A stretch of 64,000 nucleotides of DNA from the NCBI GenBank assembly GCA_949130495.1, contig OX422215.1, positions 528,409,755-528,473,754 of the forward strand. Reading direction: 5' to 3'. Both the position numbers and the translations under genes were made by a program. Origin of the DNA: Sambucus nigra. Taxonomy: Eukaryota; Streptophyta; Magnoliopsida; Dipsacales; Adoxaceae. Each line of letters begins with the position of its first letter. The stretch's first letter is position 1. Of this stretch, positions 11,896 through 23,315 are shown in pieces. Below the pieces are notes generated by a model that ran no database searches, was not told where the DNA came from, and saw only the letters and a list, made by a program, of their open reading frames with translations.

Positions 11896-12057
11896 GTTTC
11901 TAGATTATCTCTAGTTGTGACTCAAGTCCACCATTATTGGATTTGAATCATCGTTAAAAGATCATATATGGAGGAGTTCATTAGCTTACTTATATGATTT
12001 ATCATATTTTTTGGGTTTTATACCCCTCTTATTGTTGTTTACTTTCTCTGATCGGTG

Positions 12058-13810
12058 ATGTCTTTCGATCCACCATATAACTCCAAAGCAGGTTCCATCC
12101 AATCACCTCCTTAGTCTAATATGGATGACATTGTGACAATGCTTAGATCTATGGTGGCTAGTCAACACTCCATGCAACACTAATTATTGGCTTTCAGCTA
12201 AGCTATAATGTATTGGATCCCAGAGGACCCAACCATAAATATCATCACGTTGGTAGTCATTAGAGGAGACGCAAAACTAAAAGTTGGGGGACCACCCCTA
12301 GATCTAACTAAATAAGTTTAATACATATTAAGAAGGAAATAGATTGTTGATCTATGTCGTCTCCACCTTGGTGAGGAGGTGAAAGGTAGACTTGAGAACA
12401 CAACGTATGAGGAAGATCACAATTGGGACTACGGTGAACATTATGAGATGATAGACACACCATACCGACCAAGTAAAAATATTCCTCCTACTTACTAAGG
12501 TAAAATTATCTAATATACCCCTCAGAGTCAGCACATGAATGGTACATTCATAAGACTAAGAAGAGGGCAACATTTGATTGTCTTGGCCCAAAAGGATATT
12601 ATAGGTGAGACACTATCCCAAATAACATCTGTGGGACAAGGATCACTGATCATCTCAAACTACCTTTTCCAAAGCGCCATTCGTCCTAGAGAGAATATCG
12701 AGAGGTCAGTAGAATAAGAAGGGACCCAAATAGATGATCCACATGTAGAGTCATCCTGGAGGTAGAAGTCTTAGAGAACAATGGTGTTATTGTAATAACT
12801 AGATTTAGAGGTTGGAGGATAAGATCAAATGTCTCATCAAAAACTGAGACCCCGGTCATAGGGGATATATGCAACGCCCCCTTCGTTCCTAGCATTGTTA
12901 ACTATTCTACACCCAAAAAGTTCAAAACACATGTGGTGATGCCTAGATATGATGGGAGAATGAATCTTATTCACCACATACAAATGTACCAATCAGTAGG
13001 CAAATAAGTTTATCCATAACTTTTATTTTAGCATGCAACCTATAACGCAAGTGACTCATCAGTTGAACGTGAGTCAAGGGAAGAATAAACCCTTGAAGAT
13101 TTCATATCTCGGTTCAACAAAGAGAATTTAGAAATTAAGGAATATAATGAAAGCATTGCAATGCCAGCTCTTATTAGCGGGCTTCAACTGGGAAAACTCT
13201 ATTGAAACCTCTCCAAATATCCTTCAAAATCCATAACAGAACTTCTGACTAAGGCCGAGAGAATCATGAGTTTGAAGGAGGCCATGACGGCTAAGAGAGG
13301 AGACCAAAACGAGTGAAGTAGCTTTAAGCCTGGATAGAGTCAAGACAAAAAATAAGGAGAAAGACAAGAAGAATCTAAATAATGACAAGTTTGCATAGTA
13401 CACCCCACTCAGTATTAGACTCGATATGATACTAAACGAGATCAAGGATAACAAAGAACTTAATTGGCCTGATTAATCTAGGGCCCCTGCCCATAAAAGA
13501 GAATTGAGAAAGTATTGTGAGTTCCATCAGGATCACGACCACACAACATACAAGTGTTATGATCTTAAAGATGAGATTGAGAATTTATTGAAGTAAGGAA
13601 AGCTGTGAAAGTACATTGATAAGGGCAAAAGTCGAGATGGAAACAGGAAAAATATTCCTTGGCGAAGGATGGAAGGCCAAAGAAAATGAAAGTTCAAGTG
13701 AATCTAAATGACAAAGAGTCAAATAATAATGAGGAGTACGACCCAAATCTCCCAGCTAAACTTGGGGAAATTAAAGGAAATTTCCACATAATTTCATTTG
13801 ATTCTTAAAT
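12058..13810 (+). pseudogene. Tat-type gypsy gag, decayed
   Basis: This is a capsid/nucleocapsid gene remnant. From the ATG at 12058 (MSFDPPYNSK) the frame is broken often. Diagnostic gag blocks survive in order. PRYDGRMNLIHHIQMYQS at about 12942-12995 is the YDG entry to the gag domain. TLEDFISRFNKENLEI at about 13090-13135 is followed by ALISGLQLGKL near 13170. SITELLTKAERIM near 13230 and KEAMTAKR near 13275 close the domain. The nucleocapsid-like CEFHQDHDHTTYKCYDLKDE is at about 13519-13575, the histidine-rich finger of this lineage. Several stops (12115, 13313, 13595 area) make it inactive. Protease and pol should follow but are displaced by the hAT insertion at 13974. Confidence 0.8.
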
Positions 13811-14422
13811 GATCTAAGGAGGTATAGCTGGTGGATGAACGTAACCATTTGATAAAAAAGGCTTATGTTGTTGAAGCTCAAGTCGGGAAAAAGATAATGG
13901 ATGTGAACCTAACAGAGTCCGATGGAAAACTAAGAAAGATGAAGAAGGTGGACAGTGAGAGTCTTGTATTAGGTAGGGGTGGCAGTTTTCGACACAACTC
14001 GAAAACACGACATGACCTAAAATGAAATTGGCACGAAATTAACAAAACCATTTGTGTTTGGACTATTTTTAACCCGCTAACGTATCGTGTCACGTTTTTG
14101 CCAAATATTGACACAAAATTGACCCGATATTGGCCCGTTATAACCCAATTTCAACACGATAATAACCCGATTTGTAACCCAATTTCAACCCGTTTCAACC
14201 TGTTATAATAGTTGTTCCTGTATTTTACACGGTCAAAGTGGACAGTGGTGGGTGGACCCACAACATAATAAAAAGCCTAAACTAACCCCACTTAATAAAA
14301 AACCTAAATCGAAAATAACATAGAAATCTAAACTAACATAGCCCCTACCATACGAATGGTCCTCTCACACTCTAACTCAAAAAGAAAAAACTGTCTCCAC
14401 ACATACGATACGAAAGACACAA

Positions 14423-14426
<4 letters not shown>

Positions 14427-14456
<30 letters not shown>
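14427..14456. repeat. (TC)15 microsatellite
   Basis: A CT run lies just before a short open frame (14472) in the hAT 5' leader. It looks like a promoter or leader pyrimidine tract. Confidence 0.9.
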
Positions 14457-14460
<4 letters not shown>

Positions 14461-14675
14461 ATGCTCCATTAATGGGTTATTTCAGCCATAGATCATGGAA
14501 AACGATCATCGACAACCTCCTCGCACAATCCAGACCTGAATCAGAAGAAAAAAATGAAGATTTAAGATATTATTCAAGAGCCACCGCTTTAATCAAACGA
14601 AGAACATGTATATTTACGTGTTCGGACGATTTTCTTTTATGGATCATATTTTTTCTAATTTTTTTATAAATATAT

Positions 14676-15260
14676 TTCTGTTTTTGAACCAAAGGAATTT
14701 TGAACAGATATATTTTTTTAAACAAGTATATTGATTTATTAAACGAGGACTGTGATTTCTATTTTTGAACATTTGGTTACTTATTTGAACATTATATTTC
14801 CATTTTTTGAATAGGTATATTTTGTTATTTGTTCGAACATTAGATCTTTGTTTTTGATCAATATATTTCTATTTTTTAACCAAAGGAATTTTGAACTGGT
14901 ATATTGATTTATTAAACGAGGAGGGTGATTTCTATTTTTGAACATTAGATTTTGTTATTTGTTTGAACAATAGATTTCTATTTTTTGAACAAGTATATTT
15001 GGTTATTTGTTTGAAAAATAGATTTTTTTTATTAATATATTTCTGTTTTAAATCCAAAGGAATTTTGAACAGGTATATTGATTTATTAAATGAGGAGGGT
15101 GATTTCTATTTTTGAATAACATATTTGGTTATTTGTTTGAACACAAAATTTCTGTTTTTGAACAGGTATATTTGGTTATTTATCGAACATAAGATTTTTG
15201 TTTTTGATTAATATATTTCTGTTTTCAAACTAAAGGAAATTTGAATAGGTATATTTTTTG
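14676..15260. repeat. Tandem repeat of about 180 bp in the hAT intron region
   Basis: Four diverged copies carry ATTTCTGTTTTTGAACCAAAGG, GAATTTTGAACAGGTATATT and GAGGAGGGTGATTTCTATTT-like blocks, starting near 14676, 14865, 15040 and 15217. The stretch ends at a pyrimidine tract and AG (15422-15440), consistent with an intron 3' end. Confidence 0.7.
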
Positions 15261-15440
15261 AACAGGTGTATATTTCTGTTTTTCTGTTCGAACATTATAT
15301 TTTTCTGTATATTTCTGTTCGAACATTATATTTTTCTATTTGAACAATATAATTCTGAACAGGTATATTTTCTATTTTTCTGCTATATATTTATGTTTTT
15401 GTTGTCGGCATACTTATAATTTTTTATTTTTTCTTCTAGG

Positions 15441-15687
15441 ATGTGGAAAACGAGGATCATAATTCATATGACGATGATAATGTAACTGAAGTACCAATGC
15501 AAGTGGTATGTTTTGAAGAGGCTAAACAGTTTAGGGAACATTTGTTTGAGGTATGGGATTTTTTTGACATTCTTCCAAAAACATCAGATGGTAAAGAGAG
15601 AGCAAAATGTAAAAAATGTGAAAAGATATATGCATATGCATCTAAAAATGGAACGGGTAGTTTAAGACGACATTATAAGAAATACCC
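15441..15687 (+). pseudogene. hAT transposase N-terminal exon with BED zinc finger, truncated
   Basis: This is the DNA-binding part of a hAT transposase. The exon begins after TTTTTCTTCTAG at 15440. It encodes an acidic lead (ENEDHNSYDDD), then the BED finger: VWDFFDILPKTSDGKERAKC, KKCEKIYAYASKNG, then TGSLRRHYKK. The Cys pair and His of the finger are present. The expected final Cys is Tyr (TAC at 15683-15685), a single transition away from TGC. The reading frame is lost at 15688, where the LTR of the tandem array starts. The five bases taccc (15683-15687) are the likely target duplication. Expression of an intact transposase is not possible from this copy. Confidence 0.8.
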
Positions 15688-18104
15688 TATAACACCCCAT
15701 GAATTCTGGCATCGGCCGCCACCAAACTACTCCGTGCATTACTAAATAAAATACCATTCTCAGCATGTGACAAAAATATAAGACATTTAACACTTTGACC
15801 CACAAGATAAAATTCAATAAAATCCAACGAATATATAAACGAATCAAAACTAAAATATCTATCACCATGCTAATCTCCAAAATAAGTCCAACACCAATTT
15901 AATTTCAATAACCCAATTGAAATAGTATGACAATAAATATCTCACTGAAAAACCATAAACAACGGTAGAACCGATTGGCCCACCAAATCCAATAATAGTT
16001 GTCTCATAATGAAAATGACGGAATGGAAAGTAATCTAAACTATTAACGCAATAAAATAAAACTCCAGCTGCACTCCAAAGATCTTCAATGCATCCTATGC
16101 AGCTACTCCAGCAACTATATCTGAAATGTTAGTCAACACATTGGGTAAGATCCCATCGCATGAATGCTAGCTACTCCTCCCATCTAGGGTCCGTAAACCC
16201 AGACAATAGCTTTATACATGGTAAACATTACAACAAAGTACTTTAAATTAAACGGGATATATGTTAAAAATACGAGTAAATATAACTACTACCATCTCCT
16301 CACAACTAAGTCACCCCAATTGTTTAAGTCCAATTATTCCATTTCATCATCTAATTATATTAAGGCTACTAATTCCATTTACATAATTTAATTCTCTACT
16401 CGATTTTATTTATGTGACACCAGTATAGCCAGATCACTCATTTACGAGTCCTGCACATATTGCTAACGCTCCCAATTCTATACACCACACACAATCCTCT
16501 CACTATAACCAGTTCGTCCGTATTCTGTCAGCCCTACATATATTGGTGAGGTTATACGCACGACGTGTCACTATAGCCAGTTCTCCCCTTATTATTAGCC
16601 CTATACATATTGGCGACGGAATTCATTTTAATACCCGTTTATTAACTTAGGCGTTAATTCTTAATTTTCTCAAGTCCTCGTTATTTTCTATTAGCCCCAC
16701 CCTTTAATTGATCATAAATCCTCAAATTACACCTATTCCCAACGCAAATATATCCTAACCTATCATTTAGGAAGCATACCTACCAAAATCACTACCTAGC
16801 TTCACACCAAGGCTAACGATCCAACAAAAGTAACATAAAAATTAGCCCCACCCTAGAACCATCCCTCCTTAAAAATCTTCACTAACTAATCCTATACCTA
16901 GAAAGTGTTACCAACAACTAAGGCCAACCTATTAGTCCCATACCGAGTTGGCAACCTACAAATCTGGTGAGAGAACTAGCTACCTCAATAATCCCGTCGT
17001 CCCCGCGGTGTAAATTATTGATAACATAACCAATCACATATGGCCTATTCTTAACTTATCACAACAATTCTTTAAATTCATAGAACGATCACTATTTATC
17101 CAATTTATGACCGTTTAATTAATATTAATTAGGCAATTCATTTTCTCGTCAATTTATCGGATTTCCATTCACACGCATATTTTTGGGAGCATACAACAAT
17201 GAATCTCTATTCTAGAAGAACAAACTTAACATGATTTCATATATTAAAATCAATTTATAACATCCCTACAATTTATTCTACATGCGAACATTATAAATTA
17301 TAACGGAATTCCAACCTCTAATCTAAGCAATGCAAAGGTTTTAAGTCATAAATCGTATTAAAGATTTTAATAAAAATAATCCCAAATTTATTTTCACTTT
17401 TCCTAATTAGTCTCTCTAATTTATTTTAAGAAAATAATAAAGTGTTTAGGCAATATTTAAAATGCATAATACAACAGGGGAACAATAGAAATATTCAAGT
17501 CTATAAAAAGTCGTCTTGCAAATTTGATTACACGGTCGCATCTCGCGAAATTGTAGAGACACCTTCTTGGTTGTTCTTGAGAAAACTTGATTTAGATTTT
17601 CAAAACTTAGGTTGAAAATTGAGTTTAACGGGGTTTAGGTTTCGCAGATGAGAGGATATAATAATTTGGGAAGCTATTGATTTTTGAGAAAGGTTCAAAG
17701 TGTTTTAAAAAGTCTAAACTTGTCCATTATATAAAGGATTAAAAGAAAGAATCCTAATTAAATACAAACACTAAACAATACATTACGGACGACCGAACCA
17801 TGAAAATTAGCTGAAATTTTGATGTGTTGTAGTTGATGGCGAGACGAAGCTGTTGTAAAAAATTTAGCTTGATCGAACGGTTGAATTTTTTTCCTCCTTA
17901 GGTTGGATCCTCTTCCAATTTTTATATAAAAAGTTACAATTTCCAAATTTTAATCCCGATTTAAATTCCACTTTAAACCTTATTTTTATACATAAAACCC
18001 AACATTTTTACATACCAAAATTGAATAGATTCCAAAAAATTATTTTTTCAAAATTTTTAATTTAAGAAAGATTTTTACGGTTAAAAAAATCACGGGGTGT
18101 TACA
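15688..18104 (-). mobile_element. LTR-A of the Tekay/Del-like tandem array, 2417 bp
   Basis: This is the left-most of three homologous LTRs. It runs from TATAACACCCC (a variant of TGTAACACCCCG) to CACGGGGTGTTACA. Reading from the minus strand, a GGTGGGGAAGTA purine tract lies just before the LTR, which sets minus-strand orientation. It is uninterrupted and serves as the empty-site reference: AAACGGGATATATG at 16251-16264 is the site split by the SIRE-like element in LTR-C, and AAAATTCAATAAAATCC at 15808-15824 is the site split by the gag-only element in LTR-B. No open reading frame of interest. Confidence 0.85.
16422..16622 (-). repeat. Sub-repeats of about 80 bp inside the array LTR
   Basis: Three diverged units carry TATAGCCAGTTC followed by CCCTxCACATATTGGCGACG. 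The same triplet occurs in LTR-B (27918-28106) and LTR-C (62412-62613), so the amplification predates the array. Confidence 0.7.
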
Positions 18105-18279
18105 TACTTCCCCACCAATACAAGAATTTTATCCTCGAAATTCGACGAAGTGTAAACGTCAAATGTAAGGTCGCGCAAATAAAAATCGACTTACATATGC
18201 CTACCCGTAGAATGCTATGAACAAGCTCCCATACACCCAATCTTATACGCACATACCCCACGAACAAAGATACAATATA

Positions 18280-18282
<3 letters not shown>

Positions 18283-18347
<65 letters not shown>
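18283..18347. repeat. (TA)n-(GA)n microsatellite
   Basis: A TA run is followed by a GA run directly left of MITE 1. It is absent from internal 2, where the site reads TATACCCTAACTATAAATATACGC (29793-29816). Confidence 0.9.
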
Positions 18348-18350
<3 letters not shown>

Positions 18351-18738
18351 CTCATGACCTCTGTTTGCATACCGCAGGCGCGGACCAATTTTGATAAAAT
18401 ATTAAAAAAATATTTTGAGTTAATTTTTTTTATATAGTTTTTAAACATTTCAGTAGAGCCATATAAAAAAAATTAGCTCAAAATTAATTTTTTTACTATT
18501 TTAAAAAAATCGATCAAACTTTGTCAGTTTTTAACAACTTAAAAATAACTTAAAAACCGACATAGTTTGACCGATTTTAAAAAAAAAAAAATTATTTTGA
18601 GTTGATTATTTTTTTATGGTCCTATTGAAATGTTTAAAAATTATTTAAAAAAAAATCAACCAAAAACTATTTTTTTTACTATTTTAAAAAAATGGTCCTC
18701 ATTCAGGGACCTCAAACTGGGAGATCACTTGATCCTTT
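18345..18738. mobile_element. Fold-back MITE 1
   Basis: A long inverted repeat of about 390 bp. The arm with TTTTGAGTTAATT at about 18413 pairs with ATCAACCAAAA near 18655, and CGATCAAACTTTGTCAG (18512) pairs with CATAGTTTGACCG (18562). The outer ends (GGATCTCATGACCTC and its partner GAGATCACTTGATCC) pair loosely. There is no coding capacity. It is flanked by TA repeats on both sides. The superfamily is not certain. Confidence 0.65.
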
Positions 18739-18773
<35 letters not shown>

Positions 18774-18775
<2 letters not shown>

Positions 18776-19160
18776 CAGGCTCTCCAACATACCTCATTAA
18801 ACATACCTATGAACATACCTATTTTTTTAAATAGTAAAAAAAATAATTTGAGTTGATATTTTTTAAATGGGTTCATGATATTTCATTGTGCCCCTGTAAA
18901 AATATTCAACTCAAAATAATTTGTCTTGTTATTCTTATAAAACATATAAAAAAGTAATAGTTTTAAAGGGTAAAAAATGTCAGTTTTTTACCTATTTTTT
19001 AAAAATAACAATAAATTTTATTTTCAGTTGATTTTTTTGCAGGGGCACAGTGAAATATCATTAACCCATGTAAAAATTATCAGCACAATTTTTTTTACTA
19101 TTTTAAAAAATGGGTATGTTCATAGGCATGTTGCTAGGAGGTATATTGGAGAGCCTGACT
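18774..19160. mobile_element. Fold-back MITE 2
   Basis: The terminal inverted repeats extend about 50 bp: CAGGCTCTCCAACATACCTC at the left pairs with GAGGTATATTGGAGAGCCTG at the right, and CATACCTATGAACATACC pairs with GGTATGTTCATAGGCATG. The interior shares TACTATTTTAAAAAA and TTTTGAGTTGA blocks with MITE 1, so the two are related. It is bordered by TA repeats. Together with MITE 1 it forms an insertion absent from internal 2. Confidence 0.75.
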
Positions 19161-19550
19161 GTATATATATAATATACGCATAACTATGAAAATAACAGCG
19201 TACCACGCTCTCTCACGAATCGCCACTTGATTCTATCCCCAAAATTCATCGCAAGATTAAATCCTTAAATCAAATCACATCACTGCATCGATATTAGAAA
19301 TACCCAAAATTTATACTAACGATCTGTCAAATAAATTTCGTTTTCAAAATCAACTCTAAGGATCCTCACCTCAAGATTACTATTTTTAATCTCAATGCCT
19401 ACAACGTCCTTAACACAAAACTCCATATATCCATGAAATATAACTAGCACGTATGCTTGACCCAATACCTTAAGAAGTACGAATCAACAGAGGGGATTAA
19501 AGATCAGTAACACGAAAGCTAAACGGAGTCACAACCTATGAGACCTAAAA

Positions 19551-19567
19551 CCATGCTCGGATACCAT
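19551..19567 (-). other. Primer-binding site of the array element (tRNA-Met type)
   Basis: The reverse complement reads ATGGTATCCGAGCATGG, close to TGGTATCAGAGCATGG. It lies two bases from LTR-B, fixing LTR-B as a 5' LTR for internal 1. Confidence 0.75.
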
Positions 19568-19568
19568 C

Positions 19569-19698
19569 TGTAATACCCCGCGCATTCTGGAGTTGGCCGC
19601 CACTAAACTACACCGGGCATTCAATAATAAAATACCATTCTCACCAGGTGACAAAATATGAGACATTTAAAACTTCAGTCCACAAGATAAATTGCAAT
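19569..19698 (-). mobile_element. LTR-B of the tandem array, left segment
   Basis: It starts TGTAATACCCCGCGCATTC and is split after 19698 by the gag-only element. It continues at 27303. Confidence 0.85.
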
Positions 19699-22279
19699 TG
19701 ATAATCACTCAAAAGTGTCTATTTTATACCCCGAATAGATGCATTTTAGTTGCTCATTTTAAATAAAATTGGCCTTATGTTCGTATTTTATCATTTTGCA
19801 GGTCAATATGCTGTCGCGGTAGAAATGGTGCTAAATCGGTGTAATTGCGATACAATAGCGGTCAAAAGCATGAAACGAATAAATCAAAGTACCAAGAAGT
19901 CCGAAGTCTTATTTGATCTTGCACCGATGTGTTTCGATGCCCCGAGCCTTTTTTTGAACGAAACCTAAGCCTAAACCGATCCCAGTCCATCACCCGAGTT
20001 CGTGTGTGCTGAGTTTGTACCTTTATTATTTTTCAGGATTTTTAGTTTGAGTCGTTTTTATTTTTATGATTTATTTAGAATTTTTTTTATTTATTTTTAT
20101 TTTTATTTTTTCTTTTTATTAGTTTTTAATTTTAGTCTTCATTTCTAGTTTTGCTAGATTTTATATTTTTAGGACTTTAGGTTTTATTTTTACTTCTTTT
20201 GTAGTTTTTATTTTTATTTGAGTTTTATTTTTAATAGATTTTATTTATTTTTAAAGGATTTATTTTTTTTATGTTTGTGCGTCGAGTATTTGTTTTTCTT
20301 TATTTTTGTTTGTTAGTTTATTATTATTTTTTTGTTTTGTCTTGTTTTATATTAATTTATTAGTTTTTATTTGAGTCGTGTTTAGTTTTTAGAGTTTGTA
20401 TAGTGTGTCATTTTATTTTTGTTTTAGTGAGCTCTTATTTTTAGTTTAGTTTAGTTTTATTTTTTTTCTTACATGTTTTTAATTTTATTTTGTGTCTTAG
20501 TTTATTTTTTTTAGGATCACAAATTAAATACACACATACATCCTACACACCTTACATCCCATTCCATACACCAATCACCCCCGTAACTAACCTACATTCA
20601 CCTTCCCAAACACATCCTAACCCACACTCTACACTAACCTACACCCTCACACACACAAAACCCACCTTCATCTACTATTCATCATCTCCCACCTTCCACC
20701 TTCTCTCTCCTCCATTAAACCCACAACTCCTCTTCCAAACCTTATTCTCTCTCCTCCATAGACAAATCACCACCCTTATACCCCCACCTTAACAACCCAT
20801 TACCCACCTCTCTCTCTAAACCATCCCTTTCCCATTGCCAAAACCTCCAACCCGACCCAAAACATCACAAACCCGAGTTAACTCGCGACCTGTACAACCG
20901 TGCCAAACCTGAAATTTCCATACCCTACCTCCCTTATCCCCTGCCACCGGTCGGTTTAACCCTTACATATACCCAAACCCAACTTCAAACCCATAACCAT
21001 CCTTAATCCATTTCACCATCTCTCGGACACAAACTTCACCAAAATCGATTTTTTTACCTGCTAAAGATAACCAAAAGCCGCAATTAAAAGGAAAAAAAAC
21101 TCACGTGCTAAGACTCCTTCAAAGAATAACTCCCTTGACTTGGTTTCAAAACAATTCCCTATAAAATCTCCCCAATAAACCCACTTCGTGATATAAAAAA
21201 AAGAGACTCTCATATCAGACGCACAGGGAGGAGAAAGAAAATAGGGAGAGACATTGTGTATATCATGTACAAATTAGGAACATAAAAAAATTCAGAAAAA
21301 TCCAAAAAACATAGTTTAGCATTAGCATAATTTTTAGGTTTAGTTTTTATTTTCATTTTATGTAATCAAGCGTTGGATTTGCGACGATATTCGGACACAT
21401 GTTCATGAACGCGATCCAAGAAAACAATTCGAAAGGAGACTTAGTGTATTGCATTTCTTGATCTTATTTTTTAATTTATTGTTCCATGTCTGTGAATGTA
21501 CTTAATTGTTTAAATATGTTTGGCTAATCACCTTATTCAAGGATTGTGATGAAACTTGCATATAATGTTAATTTAATTAATTGATTTCAATAATGCTATA
21601 TTTATAGAAAAATTAATTTTTGATTGTCACCAAATAATTTATGTAACGAGAATTAGTAAATTAATTGTACAAATTAATGTTTGAATTTAGGAATCGAGCT
21701 AGAGATAGATTTTTCCGAAATTTGAATATTAATTCTATGTTGAAATTTGAGAATGAATACTGTTTTTATTAAATTGACCACAACGAATAGTTTTGTTGAA
21801 AATAGTATAGTTCTTAGTTTTTTATCGTGTGACATTTTTAAATTAGTTTTCTAAAAAAGATATTATTAAATTTATAATTGTAACGAGAGTTGGATTATCG
21901 ATTTAATATTATCTCGAAATATTTCAAATTAGTAAATTAAGATATTAAAATAACTGAATACGCGTTGTAATCCCATCTCTTGACCTTCTTAGATTTTCAC
22001 ACTCGGTTGCACATTATTTTTTGTTATTTAGTCATTTAATAATTCTTAGCATTTATTAGTTAATTTTCCCTTGGAGTTGTTTTAAATAAAAAAAAATAAT
22101 AATATTTTTAGAAAAAAATTTGAATTTCAAGTTTTCACATTAATTGTTTCACCTTGGAAGTTGGATTGGTACCCTACTTACCGCATTACGAGTTTCTTTA
22201 AACAAAGTTTTGTAGGTATTCAAGGGATTTTGAAATTGACTTTTGAAGACAACGACCATACGCTAAAATCCAGTTATCA
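19699..22279 (+). mobile_element. 5' LTR of the gag-only element, 2581 bp
   Basis: It extends from TGATAATCACTC to CCAGTTATCA, directly before the primer site. A very T-rich block (19990-20510, TTTTTATTT runs) gives way to a C-rich, G-poor block (20515-20870). An adenine-rich promoter-like area near 21160-21250 follows. No coding sequence; the 100-codon frame at 20490 is Thr/Pro/Ser low complexity. Confidence 0.65.
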
Positions 22280-22280
22280 A

Positions 22281-22296
22281 ATAGAGCCGTTGCCAC
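22281..22296 (+). other. Primer-binding site, tRNA-Asp type
   Basis: ATAGAGCCGTTGCCAC matches the TGGCGCCGTTGCC core used by Athila-type elements, with changes at the start. Confidence 0.6.
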
Positions 22297-23315
22297 TTTC
22301 TTGACGTGGAGATAAAGTTGAAGACTTGTAATTTTTTAATTTTTTTTAATTTTTTGATTTTTACTGTAGTTATTCCTCCTTCTCCCTCCTTAGACTAGTT
22401 GTATAGGATTTTTGAAGCTTTGTATTTATTTGGGTGCATTTTGACACAAATTTATTGTAATAATTATTTTTAAAAAAAAGCAAAAAGGGAAACCGGACAT
22501 GGTACAGAGAGGGCGTCCAAAGGAGAGGATTTAGAAGCCTCTCTACTTTGGGTCGGTACGACTCCCGGGGATGACTGAGATAGGCGAGATCTCCCCCCGT
22601 TCGACTCAACTCGGTCTTCACCCCACGTGTGTAAAAACCGTGGGAGATACATTTCTTTATCTCTCGCGAATCTCCTACAAGAGAGTTCAATTTTTGTGTC
22701 CTTATTTGCTCCTGTATGCTTTTAATTTCTGCATTGAACTTAAATTGAATGGTTTGGTGAATTAATGAACTTAAGACCTGGACCCGACCATTAAAATGAG
22801 AAGGGATTTCATCACCCGACTCACTCACTTATCCATTATGTGCTACCTTAGTTGTCATTAAATTTAAAATCAATCAATTAGCTAGCCCCATAGGAACACA
22901 TTTTTGCAAGAGGCGATTACAAAGATAAATTCCGTGATTTTTGTCGCCCGCGGACTTAATTAAAATTTGACTACCCCTCCCACTAATTTTGAAGATAATA
23001 ATTGGCTACGTGCTCGTTTGGATTTTTTCTGTGGATGTATGTGTCCAATTCAATTCTTTCGGTTGTCAATTTTAGGTTGTTCGTCCAAATCAAGAGTCCA
23101 TTTTCACCCCTTTTTCAAAAACTCCAAAAAATATTTTCCTTTTTAAAATATATATTTCCAAAAATCCCAAAAATATTTTCCTTCTTTTTAAAAAACCCCA
23201 AGAGATTTTTTTTCCATATTTAAAATGCCAAAAATATTTTCCTTTTCTTATTTTTAAAAATCATAAATTCTTTTTTTCAAAAAATATTTAAAAACCCAAA
23301 AATATTCCTCTTGTC
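22297..23315 (+). other. Leader of the gag-only element
   Basis: An untranslated leader between primer site and gag. From 23100 to 23310 it holds several copies of CCAAAAATATTTTCCTTTTT-like sequence. A 152-codon frame on the opposite strand (22370-22828) shows no recognisable domain and is likely chance. Confidence 0.5.

Larger units (their letters stand above)
13974..15687 (+). mobile_element. hAT transposon, 5' part
   Basis: It opens TAGGGGTGGCAG, a common hAT terminal repeat, and subterminal ACCCGxx/CAACCCG motifs are repeated at 14060-14200 as in plant hAT ends. The preceding eight bases (gtattagg) are the candidate target duplication; the partner would lie beyond the window. A 5' leader, an AT-rich intron-like region with tandem repeats, and a BED-finger exon follow. 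The element is cut at 15687/15688 by a Tekay-like LTR array that runs to the end of the window, so the catalytic part is not visible. Confidence 0.75.
18105..19568 (-). mobile_element. Internal region 1 of the tandem array
   Basis: A non-coding internal domain lies between LTR-A and LTR-B. On the minus strand it starts at a tRNA-Met primer site (19551-19567) and ends AATTTCGAGGATAAAATTC, then GGTGGGGAAGTA at the LTR-A border, the characteristic Tekay/Del 3' end. It is only about 1.46 kb, of which about 0.88 kb is inserted MITE and microsatellite sequence. The element therefore lacks gag and pol and must depend on proteins from a relative. Internal 2 (29612-30140 plus 35259-35321) is the homologous copy without the MITEs. 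Confidence 0.8.

Noticed and set aside
19551..19567. tRNA-like sequence near LTRs (also 9079, 35304, 47055, 53939)
   Set aside because: These are 13-17 base primer-binding sites complementary to tRNA ends, not tRNA genes; no cloverleaf is present.
22370..22828. 152-codon minus-strand open frame, the longest single frame outside retroelement domains
   Set aside because: It lies antisense in the leader of the gag-only element, has no recognisable domain, and has a mixed composition typical of chance.
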